A stretch of DNA of 5,307 bases. Source: Anaerolineae bacterium (lineage in GTDB: Bacteria > Chloroflexota > Anaerolineae > Epilineales > JAHCIE01). The position numbers were made by a program, and so were the translations under genes. The notes below the pieces were generated by a model that saw only the letters and a program-made list of their open reading frames with translations, was not told where the DNA came from and made no database searches. Positions 1 through 5,307 of this stretch are shown here, in pieces; positions within the stretch are counted from its first letter, which is position 1; the number at the start of each line of letters is the position of its first letter. Location: contig JAHCIE010000246.1 of the NCBI GenBank assembly GCA_026129385.1, forward strand, positions 1 to 5,307, written 5' to 3'.

Positions 1-366
1 GTAGTCCACGGCGAAGGTCTGCTCGGCGTAGCGCAGCAGGCCGCGCTGCGGGGCGCGGCCCCACACGTCCTCGATGAGCAGGCAATACGCCGCCAGTTGC
101 AGCACGTCCGACAGGTAGGGCGTCGCCGCGCGACGGGTTGGCTTGACCTCGACGGGTGTCCACTCGCCGCGCTCCTCGACCACGTAGTCGGGTTTGCCCA
201 CCAGCCCGTAGCGCCGCGATAGCAGCGGGCGGTCCACCGGCCGCCAGCCGCCCGTGTCGCTGTACACGACGCGCCCCGTCGGTAGCCCCGTCGCTGCCCG
301 ATGGCGACGGCTCAGCAACAGCAGAGTCGCACCCGCGACGAGCAGCAGGAGGGCGAGAGCTACCAT
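1..366 (-). CDS. Membrane-anchored Cas4/Dna2-like PD-(D/E)XK nuclease-domain protein (C-terminus beyond window)
   Basis: This open frame starts at ATG 366 and runs off the left edge, giving 122 residues without a stop. Residues 2-18 are a strongly hydrophobic stretch followed by SRRHR, which predicts a single N-terminal membrane anchor with the rest cytoplasmic. The remainder reads as a Cas4/RecB-type PD-(D/E)XK domain: GKPDYV with the metal-binding Asp at residue 60, PVEVKPT supplying Glu73 and Lys75, then QLAAY (Gln90, Tyr94), the usual Q-x3-Y helix of this family. The [4Fe-4S] cysteines of true Cas4 would lie mostly outside the window, so they cannot be judged. An in-frame stop (the pepF TGA at 387..385) lies seven codons upstream with no other start between, which fixes ATG 366. 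The gap to pepF is 18 bases with no clear Shine-Dalgarno, so translational coupling is plausible. No CRISPR array or other cas gene is visible, so a role in spacer acquisition is not supported; DNA repair or processing at the membrane is a guess. The domain call is good, the function unknown. Confidence 0.78.
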   Translation of the reverse strand, partial: MVALALLLLVAGATLLLLSRRHRAATGLPTGRVVYSDTGGWRPVDRPLLSRRYGLVGKPDYVVEERGEWTPVEVKPTRRAATPYLSDVLQLAAYCLLIEDVWGRAPQRGLLRYAEQTFAVDY

Positions 367-384
367 GACGGCGACGGCATCCGC

Positions 385-2187
385 TCAGCCGACGAGTTGC
401 TCGAAGCGGTCGATGTCTCGGCGGATCAGGTCGAGGCTCGCGCGCCAGAAGTCGGGCGTACGAATATCGATACCGAAGCGCGCCGCCAGGGTCGCGGCGT
501 CGGCCAGGCCCGTCGACGATAGCAGGTCGTCGTAGCTGGCCTTGAACGCCGTTGGGTCGGCCTGGTAACGGGCATACAGGCCCAGGCCAAAGAGCAGGCC
601 GAACATGTAGGGGTAGTTGTAGAACGACCGCCCCGTGCTGTAGTAGTGGCCCTTGACCGCCCACATGTAAGGGTGCAGCCGGCTCTGGTCGAGGCCGTCG
701 CCGTAGGTCTGGCGCTGGGCGTCGAGCATCAACGTGTTCAACTCGTCCACCGACAGCTCGCGCCGCTGGCGGCCGTCGAACACCGCCTGCTCGAAGATGA
801 AGCGACTGGTAATGTCCACCACGACTTGCGCCGCACCTTGCAGCGTCTCCTCTAGCAGCGCGATCTGCTCCTCGCGGTCAGCCTCGCGCAGCGCCGCCTG
901 GAAGACAATGGTCTCGCAGAAGGTGCTGGCCGTCTCGGCCAGGGTCATGGGCGTGGCGCGCTGGAGGGGCGTGCGCGGGGCGAGGTTGAGGTTGTGGTAG
1001 CCGTGGCCCAACTCGTGGGCCAGGGTGGACACGCTCTGAAACGACGGCTTGTAGTTCATCAGGATACGCGACTCGTCGCGGCGCACCCCCATGCAGAAGG
1101 CCCCGTCGCGCTTGCCGTCGCGCGGCTCGGCGTCCACCCAATACTCGGTGAAGGCGCGCGCCGCGTAATCGCGCAGGCGCGGCGAGTAGGAGCCGAACTG
1201 CTCCAGGATGAAGCGCGTCGCGTCGTCGTACTCCCAGACCTTGTGGCTCGCGCCCACCGGGGCGAACAGGTCGTACCACGCCAGTTCGGCCACGCCCAGC
1301 GCCCTGGCCTTCGCCCGCAGGTAGCGGCGGAAGTCCGGGAAGGCCTCGTGGGCGGCCAGCATCAGCGCGTCGAGACTGGCGCGGTCCATGTTATTGTCGA
1401 ACAGCGACCTGTCCAGCGCCGACTCCCAACTCCGTCGCCGCGCCAGGGTATTCACCTCGCCCTTGATGCTGTTCAGCGCGGCAGCCAGGGGCACGGCGAC
1501 GGTCGGCCAGGCGGCCAGCTCGGCCTCGTAGGCGCGGCGGCGCACGTCCCGGTTGGCGTCCGTCGCCAGGGCGCGAATCAGGCTCATGGGCAGGGGGCGC
1601 GTCTCGCCGTCCACCTCGAAGGGCACGCTCAACTGCGACGTCACGTTGCCGTGGAGCTTGGCCCAGGCTGTACCGCCGGGTACGTTTAGCTCGGCGGCCA
1701 GGTTCTCCTCGGCGGGCGACATCAGATGTCGGGCCTCCTCGCTCGCCTTGCGGACCATGAACTCATGGTCGCGCGCCACCGCCGACCGCCGTAGCAATTC
1801 GTCCACGTCCAGCGAGCCGATCCAGGCCGTGAAGCGCGTGCTCAACTGGCTGAGGCGCACGACGTTCTGCTGCAACTCGCTCATGCGCGCCTGGGCCGCG
1901 TTGTCCCGCGAGTTGGTGGTGACGAAGGCGTGCAGGTACGTTGACAGCAGGCGGATGTCATCGTACAGGCGATTGAGGCGTCCGGCGCTGGTCTCCGCGG
2001 CCCCCACGTCGGCGTCGGTGACGATCGCCGCGTCGCGCTTGTTGATGCCCAGGGCATCGAAGGTGGTAGCCAGGTCCGCAATGTCGTCTATCGCTCGCTG
2101 GAAACTGGCCGCGAATTCGGGCGAGTCCAGGCCTGGAAACAGGGGCGTCATATCCCAGTGGGGCAGCGCGCGCGTCGCAACAGTCAT
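385..2187 (-). CDS. pepF: Oligoendopeptidase F-type zinc metallopeptidase (family M3B)
   Basis: This is a complete 600-residue cytoplasmic oligopeptidase, expected to cut short peptides within protein turnover; the length matches PepF/M3 enzymes. The zinc site is intact: HELGH at residues 391-395 gives His391, catalytic Glu392 and His395, and Glu418 in LAETAST is the third ligand. The C-terminal HYYSTGRSFYNYP motif (about 514-526) carries the conserved His/Tyr residues that line the substrate site in M3 enzymes. The N-terminal 200 residues are the helical PepF-type domain. No signal peptide is seen. The start at 2187 is preferred because GAGGT (2198..2194) sits about six bases upstream. An in-frame ATG at 2199 would add four residues (MRSP) but has no ribosome site. 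A minus-strand promoter lies just upstream, and the nuclease-fold gene follows after 18 bases, probably in the same transcript. The family assignment is firm; the exact peptide substrates are not predictable. Confidence 0.95.
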   Translation of the reverse strand: MTVATRALPHWDMTPLFPGLDSPEFAASFQRAIDDIADLATTFDALGINKRDAAIVTDADVGAAETSAGRLNRLYDDIRLLSTYLHAFVTTNSRDNAAQARMSELQQNVVRLSQLSTRFTAWIGSLDVDELLRRSAVARDHEFMVRKASEEARHLMSPAEENLAAELNVPGGTAWAKLHGNVTSQLSVPFEVDGETRPLPMSLIRALATDANRDVRRRAYEAELAAWPTVAVPLAAALNSIKGEVNTLARRRSWESALDRSLFDNNMDRASLDALMLAAHEAFPDFRRYLRAKARALGVAELAWYDLFAPVGASHKVWEYDDATRFILEQFGSYSPRLRDYAARAFTEYWVDAEPRDGKRDGAFCMGVRRDESRILMNYKPSFQSVSTLAHELGHGYHNLNLAPRTPLQRATPMTLAETASTFCETIVFQAALREADREEQIALLEETLQGAAQVVVDITSRFIFEQAVFDGRQRRELSVDELNTLMLDAQRQTYGDGLDQSRLHPYMWAVKGHYYSTGRSFYNYPYMFGLLFGLGLYARYQADPTAFKASYDDLLSSTGLADAATLAARFGIDIRTPDFWRASLDLIRRDIDRFEQLVG

Positions 2188-2192
2188 AGGCG

Positions 2193-2198
2193 ACCTCA
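2193..2198 (-). promoter_or_regulatory. Ribosome binding site that decides the pepF start
   Basis: On the minus strand GAGGT lies five to six bases before ATG 2187. It overlaps the competing upstream ATG at 2199 (ATGAGGTCGCCTATG), so a ribosome bound here would start at 2187. The upstream ATG has only TGGCATGAA in front of it, which is a poor match. Confidence 0.6.
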
Positions 2199-2220
2199 TT
2201 TCATGCCAGTGGTAACGCCA

Positions 2221-2249
2221 ATTCTAGGGCGACTCCCTGGATTGGGCAA
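2221..2249 (-). promoter_or_regulatory. Predicted sigma70-type promoter for pepF
   Basis: Reading the minus strand, TTGCCC (2249..2244) and TAGAAT (2226..2221) are separated by exactly 17 bases. The hexamers match the TTGACA/TATAAT consensus at four and five of six positions. Initiation about seven bases past the -10 would fall near 2214, giving a leader of about 27 bases to ATG 2187. The alternative ATG 2199 would have only about 15 bases, which again favours the shorter protein. This is a pattern match only. Confidence 0.55.
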
Positions 2250-2270
2250 TATGGCGTATGCGTGTCTGTG

Positions 2271-2299
2271 TTGCCTCCGGTGCGCCGCTGTGCTAGAAT
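2271..2299 (+). promoter_or_regulatory. Predicted sigma70-type promoter for glgX, extended -10
   Basis: TTGCCT (2271-2276) and TAGAAT (2294-2299) are separated by 17 bases, with a TG at 2291-2292 forming an extended -10 (TGCTAGAAT). The hexamers match consensus at four and five of six positions. Transcription would begin near 2306, leaving a leader of about 24 bases before ATG 2330. The arrangement mirrors the pepF promoter on the other strand; the two -35 boxes are 21 bases apart. No terminator-like or riboswitch-like structure was seen in the short leader. Confidence 0.6.
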
Positions 2300-2329
2300 C
2301 TCTGGTCTAGAAAGACAACTGAGCCAGCC

Positions 2330-4417
2330 ATGAAGCCACGCATCCTGACAGGCCCCATCGCCGCTGGCGCCGGCTACCTTGCGGGTATGCCCTATCCTCT
2401 GGGCGCTACCGTGCAAGACGGCGGCGTCAACTTTAGCCTCTACGCCGATCGCGCGACGGGTATCGACCTGTTGCTGTTCGACGGACCCGACGGCGTCGAG
2501 CCGGTCCAGACCATTCGGCTTGACCCCATCTACAACCGCACCTTCTACTACTGGCACATCTTCGTGCCGGGTGTGGGCGCGGGCCAGGTGTACGCCTACC
2601 GCGCCGACGGCCCGTACTTCCCTGACCTCGGCCTGCGCTACGATCACTCCAAGGTCCTCGTCGATCCCTACGCCCGCGCCATCACCTACGGCGCGTATCA
2701 GCGCGCCGCCGCGGCCCGCTTCGGCGAGGACAACATCCACCATGCCCTCAAGTGCGTCGTGGTCGATCCCCACGACTACGACTGGGAGGGTGACCGTCCG
2801 CTGCGCCGCCCGTCCAGTAACGCTATCATCTACGAGATGCACGTACGCGGCTTCACCCGCCACCCCAATTCCGGCGTCACGCCGGAGCGAGCGGGGACGT
2901 ACGCTGGCCTTATCGAGAAGATTCCCCATCTCCAGGAGCTGGGCGTCACCGCCGTCGAGCTGATGCCGGTTCACCAGTTCGACCCCCAGGCCGCCCCCAA
3001 CAACCTGCCCAACTATTGGGGCTACCAGCCGATTGCCTTCTTCGCCCCCCACCACGACTATAGCTCGCACCGCGACCCCCTGGGGCCGGTGACCGAGTTC
3101 CGCGACATGGTGAAGGCCCTCCATCGCGCTGGCATCGAGGTTATCCTGGACGTGGTCTATAATCACACCGCCGAGGACAACCAGAATGGCCCGACGCTGA
3201 GCTGCCGGGGCCTGGAGAACCGCACCTACTACATGCTCAACTCCAGCCGCCGCGCCGAGTACATCAACTACAGCGGTGTGGGCAACACCCTCAACGCCAA
3301 CAACTCCATCGTGCGGCGGCTCATTGCCGACAGCCTGCGCTACTGGGTCGAGCACATGCATGTCGATGGCTTCCGCTTCGACCTGGCATCGGTCCTGTCG
3401 CGCGGCAGCGACGGCCGCCCCCTGGACGACCCGCCCCTGCTATGGGAGATCGAGTCGGATCCGGTGCTGGCGGGTACGCGCATCATCGCCGAGGCATGGG
3501 ACGCGGGCGGGTTGTATCAGGTGCACAACTTCGTCGGCAAGCGCTGGGCGGTGTGGAACGGCCAGTATCGCGACACGGTGCGCCGCTTCGTCAAGAGCGA
3601 CCCTGGCCTGACGGTGGGCCTGGCCGACGCCATCGGCGGCAGCCCCTTCCTGTTCCGCCGCCTCGACCGCGACCCGATTCGCAGCATCAACTACATCACC
3701 TGCCACGACGGCTTCACGCTCAACGATCTGGTGTCATACAACGAGAAGCACAACTGGGCCAACGGCGAGGATAATCGGGACGGGTCGAGCGATAACCACA
3801 GTTGGAACTGCGGGGCGGAGGGGGCGACCGGAGATGCGGCGGTTGAGGCATTACGGCGGCGGCAGATCAAGAATCTTCTCACCATTCTGTTGCTGTCACA
3901 AGGCACACCGATGTTGCTCATGGGTGACGAGATGCGCCGTACCCAATGGGGCAACAATAACGCCTTCGACCAGGACAACGAACTGAGCTGGCTAGACTGG
4001 GGCAACCTGGAGCGGCACGCCGATGTCCTGCGCTTCACCCAGACTCTGCTGCGCTTCCGCCGCCACAGCCGCCTGTTCCACGACCGTAGCTTCTGGATCA
4101 CGCCCGGCGGTACGGAGATTCACTGGCACGGATTGGCGCTGGGGTGGCCGGATTGGGGCGCGGAGTCGCGCGTGCTGGCCTTCGAGTTGAGTAACGCCGC
4201 CGCCGCCGAGCACCTGCATGTCATGATCAACGCCTACTGGCAGCCGCTGAACTTCGAATTGCCGTCCCTGACCACCGGCCGCACCTGGCACCGCCTGGTG
4301 GACACGGCGCTTGACTCCCCCTACGACATCTCCGAGCCGCCGTTTGGGCCTCTCCTCGGCGCGCATCACTATCGTGTCCAGCCGCGTTCGGTGGTTGTCC
4401 TCATTGCCGCCGAGTAG
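2330..4417 (+). CDS. glgX: Glycogen debranching enzyme GlgX (GH13 isoamylase type)
   Basis: This complete 695-residue enzyme hydrolyses alpha-1,6 branch points of glycogen or limit dextrin in the cytoplasm, working alongside glycogen phosphorylase. An N-terminal CBM48-like module (about residues 20-130, opening with YPLGATVQDGGVNFSLY) precedes the GH13 barrel. All four conserved regions are present: DVVYNH (274-279), GFRFD with Arg349 and nucleophile Asp351, IIAEAWD with acid/base Glu388, and TCHDG with His459-Asp460. A C-terminal beta domain follows to residue 695. The IAEAWDAGGLYQV form of region III, instead of the IAEPWD seen in E. coli GlgX, places it nearer isoamylase/TreX-like debranchers. 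ATG 2330 is chosen because GAG (2321-2323) stands six bases ahead and a promoter lies suitably upstream. ATG 2387 would still keep CBM48 but has no ribosome site. The gene is divergent from pepF, convergent with the next gene, and has no other glycogen gene beside it here. Whether it prefers short branches (GlgX) or long ones (isoamylase) cannot be read from sequence. Confidence 0.96.
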   Translation: MKPRILTGPIAAGAGYLAGMPYPLGATVQDGGVNFSLYADRATGIDLLLFDGPDGVEPVQTIRLDPIYNRTFYYWHIFVPGVGAGQVYAYRADGPYFPDLGLRYDHSKVLVDPYARAITYGAYQRAAAARFGEDNIHHALKCVVVDPHDYDWEGDRPLRRPSSNAIIYEMHVRGFTRHPNSGVTPERAGTYAGLIEKIPHLQELGVTAVELMPVHQFDPQAAPNNLPNYWGYQPIAFFAPHHDYSSHRDPLGPVTEFRDMVKALHRAGIEVILDVVYNHTAEDNQNGPTLSCRGLENRTYYMLNSSRRAEYINYSGVGNTLNANNSIVRRLIADSLRYWVEHMHVDGFRFDLASVLSRGSDGRPLDDPPLLWEIESDPVLAGTRIIAEAWDAGGLYQVHNFVGKRWAVWNGQYRDTVRRFVKSDPGLTVGLADAIGGSPFLFRRLDRDPIRSINYITCHDGFTLNDLVSYNEKHNWANGEDNRDGSSDNHSWNCGAEGATGDAAVEALRRRQIKNLLTILLLSQGTPMLLMGDEMRRTQWGNNNAFDQDNELSWLDWGNLERHADVLRFTQTLLRFRRHSRLFHDRSFWITPGGTEIHWHGLALGWPDWGAESRVLAFELSNAAAAEHLHVMINAYWQPLNFELPSLTTGRTWHRLVDTALDSPYDISEPPFGPLLGAHHYRVQPRSVVVLIAAE

Positions 4418-4431
4418 GGTCGCTACCCTGC
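4414..4431. terminator. Small hairpin in the convergent gap, possible weak terminator
   Basis: AGGGT (4416-4420) pairs with ACCCT (4425-4429) around a CGCT loop. The stem extends by a T-G wobble and a G-C pair to seven base pairs. It begins inside the glgX stop codon and lies between the two convergent stop codons (4417 and 4454), where a shared terminator would be expected. No run of T follows on either strand, so it does not meet the criteria for a strong intrinsic terminator. Confidence 0.25.
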
Positions 4432-4453
4432 CTGGTTCCAGTATCTCCCCTGG

Positions 4454-4798
4454 CTAATCCTTGTCTTCGCCGTACTCCGGTGTGTCCTCGGCGATGCGGC
4501 GGGTGTCTTCGGCATCGGGGCGGTAGAAGCGTAGCGTCGTCGGCGAGCGCAGAGACGGCGCGTTCGCCGCGTCCACGCTGCCCCCATCCAGGGCATAGGC
4601 CAGGTCGAGGGCGGCGATGTACTCGGCGGCGCAAGCCGGGCAGCGCGCCAGACGTGCGTAGAGGGCGGCATCGGGCGGGTAACCTGCTACCTCGCGCTCA
4701 ATAGCCGCTGGGAACAGGCTGCGCGTCGTGTCACAGCCATCGGGGCATCGAGCGTCCCGGTCGGCCGCCAGCGCGGCGGCGAGGGCGTCATGTGTCAT
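4454..4798 (-). CDS. Small four-cysteine, zf-HC2-like (putative zinc-binding) protein of unknown function
   Basis: This is a 114-residue acidic protein. Its core (about residues 16-70) has CPDGC (Cys18, Cys22), then a helix-rich stretch with FPAAIEREVAGYP, and LARCPACAAEY (Cys53, Cys56). That is the layout of anti-sigma-factor zinc fingers of the zf-HC2 kind, with Cys replacing the usual first His. No transmembrane segment or sigma-factor partner is visible. The tail (about 71-114) is polar, rich in Asp/Glu and likely disordered. The gene follows the sugar dehydrogenase stop by 17 bases, so co-transcription is likely. ATG 4798 has AAGGA only three bases upstream, which is short spacing. A TTG at 4819 overlapping the dehydrogenase stop would add seven residues and is a possible alternative start. 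A longer frame reaching back to 5053 is rejected because it overlaps the dehydrogenase in a shadow frame. Zinc binding and a regulatory role are inference. Confidence 0.72.
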   Translation of the reverse strand: MTHDALAAALAADRDARCPDGCDTTRSLFPAAIEREVAGYPPDAALYARLARCPACAAEYIAALDLAYALDGGSVDAANAPSLRSPTTLRFYRPDAEDTRRIAEDTPEYGEDKD

Positions 4799-4803
4799 GT
4801 GTC
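4787..4803. repeat. 7-bp tandem repeat (GTCATGT, about 2.4 copies) over a start codon
   Basis: Two perfect copies of GTCATGT (4787-4793 and 4794-4800) plus GTC lie end to end. On the minus strand this gives two ATG codons seven bases apart, in different frames, at the start of the four-cysteine protein gene. A change in copy number would shift the spacing between ribosome site and start, or the frame. Confidence 0.7.
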
Positions 4804-4815
4804 CTTCGTCGGTCT

Positions 4816-5307
4816 TCAAAACGTCAGGCGCAGCACCTTGTCGCCGTCGGGCGGCGGGTTGCCGCGACCGTCCAGGTTGCTGGTCGTCACGTACAGCGCG
4901 CCATTCGGCCCCTGCTGGATGTCGCGCAGCCGACCGTACTGCCCTTGCAAGAGGGGCGTGAGCTGCTGAACCTTGCGCGGGTCGTTGGGGTCCAGCACGA
5001 CGCGGTAGAGCGACTGGCCGCGCAGGCCAACGAACACGAGCGCGCCGCTCCACGGTCCCTGGGTCACGAAGGCCGCCCCGCCGGGCGCCCAGGTGGTACT
5101 GGTTCCGCTCTGGGCGATGGGCGATACCAGGCCCTCGCGGGTCTGGTCGCCGGTAATGGTCGGCCAGCCATAGTTCTGGCCCGGCTCGATGAGGTTGACC
5201 TCGTCCTGGCCGCCTCCCTGGCCGCCGCTTGGCCCGTGCTCCGTCTCGTACAGGCGGTTGGTGCCCGGCTGCCAGGCCAGCCCCTGGGGGTTGCGGTGGC
5301 CGATGGA
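4816..5307 (-). CDS. PQQ-dependent sugar dehydrogenase, glucose/sorbosone dehydrogenase family (N-terminus beyond window)
   Basis: The frame is open from the right edge to TGA 4818..4816, giving the last 163 residues of a protein that should be about 350-450 long. Members are secreted or periplasmic six-bladed beta-propellers that oxidise aldose sugars with pyrroloquinoline quinone. Visible family motifs, in order, are GHRNPQGLAW at the edge, TEHGPSGGQGGGQDEVN followed by PGQNYGWP, a WAPGG blade strand, GLRGQSLYRV, and the closing GRLRDIQQGPNGALYVTTSN with DGRG and DKVLRL. These match the aldose sugar dehydrogenase (YliI/Asd-like) branch. The stretch GGQGGGQDEVN is a few glycines longer than the usual GPxGGDE form. 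The signal peptide, catalytic His and much of the cofactor site lie outside the window. The four-cysteine protein follows after 17 bases. The family call is firm; substrate and activity are not known. Confidence 0.92.
   Translation of the reverse strand, partial: SIGHRNPQGLAWQPGTNRLYETEHGPSGGQGGGQDEVNLIEPGQNYGWPTITGDQTREGLVSPIAQSGTSTTWAPGGAAFVTQGPWSGALVFVGLRGQSLYRVVLDPNDPRKVQQLTPLLQGQYGRLRDIQQGPNGALYVTTSNLDGRGNPPPDGDKVLRLTF

Noticed and set aside
1..366. CRISPR-Cas locus suggested by the Cas4-like domain
   Set aside because: No direct repeats with spacers and no other cas gene are in the window; the N-terminal membrane anchor is also unlike standard Cas4.
994..1689. A 231-codon plus-strand open frame opposite pepF
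   Set aside because: It lies fully opposite the conserved M3 peptidase, including the side of the zinc-binding motif; its Val/Gln/Arg/His-rich composition is typical of a shadow frame and no domain is recognised.
2201..3361. A 386-codon open frame on the minus strand opposite glgX
   Set aside because: It lies opposite strongly conserved glgX coding sequence, shows no recognisable domain, is rich in Val/Ala/Gly/His as expected for the complement of C-ending codons in GC-rich DNA, and would run through the divergent promoter region.
4432..4441. CTGGTTCCAG palindrome near the end of the convergent gap
   Set aside because: Its four-base arms and two-base loop are too small to be meaningful; no T-run is present.
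4423..4791. Reading frame from the second ATG (4791) of the tandem repeat, about 122 codons
   Set aside because: The product is Arg/Pro/Ser/Thr-rich without a domain, and it would destroy the well-formed four-cysteine core of the overlapping frame.
4799..5053. Upstream extension of the four-cysteine protein to a 199-residue product
   Set aside because: The extra N-terminal 85 residues are Arg/Ala/Pro-rich low-complexity sequence read from an alternative frame of the PQQ dehydrogenase; the plausible starts are at 4798 or 4819.

Overview
The window is GC-rich bacterial DNA, coding almost throughout, with short gaps between genes. It shows no CRISPR array, insertion sequence, tRNA or rRNA. The gene set is an M3B oligoendopeptidase, a membrane-anchored Cas4/Dna2-like nuclease-fold protein, an isoamylase-type GlgX, a PQQ-type sugar dehydrogenase and a small four-cysteine zf-HC2-like protein. 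Together with the protein flavour, this suggests Chloroflexota, but that assignment is an inference from memory and was not tested by any search.

Layout: from 1 to about 2187 a minus-strand pair is read leftwards. It is a PepF-type metallopeptidase followed 18 bases later by a protein with one N-terminal transmembrane segment and a PD-(D/E)XK nuclease domain, cut by the left window edge. Positions 2188-2329 are a divergent intergenic region with two sigma70-like promoters of matching architecture (TTGCCY, 17 bases, TAGAAT), one per direction. From 2330 to 4417, on the plus strand, lies a complete glycogen debranching enzyme with all four GH13 motifs intact. Positions 4418-4453 are a short convergent gap with a small hairpin. 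From 4454 to the right edge a second minus-strand pair is read leftwards. It is the C-terminal 163 residues of a PQQ-dependent (glucose/sorbosone-type) sugar dehydrogenase, followed by a 114-residue protein with a CX3C and a CX2C motif.

Functionally this looks like housekeeping sequence: peptide turnover, storage glucan breakdown and possible periplasmic sugar oxidation. There is no strong evidence for a new multi-gene system. The items most worth a second look are the membrane-anchored nuclease-fold protein, the orphan zinc-finger-like protein with a 7-bp tandem repeat over its start codon, and the twin divergent promoters.
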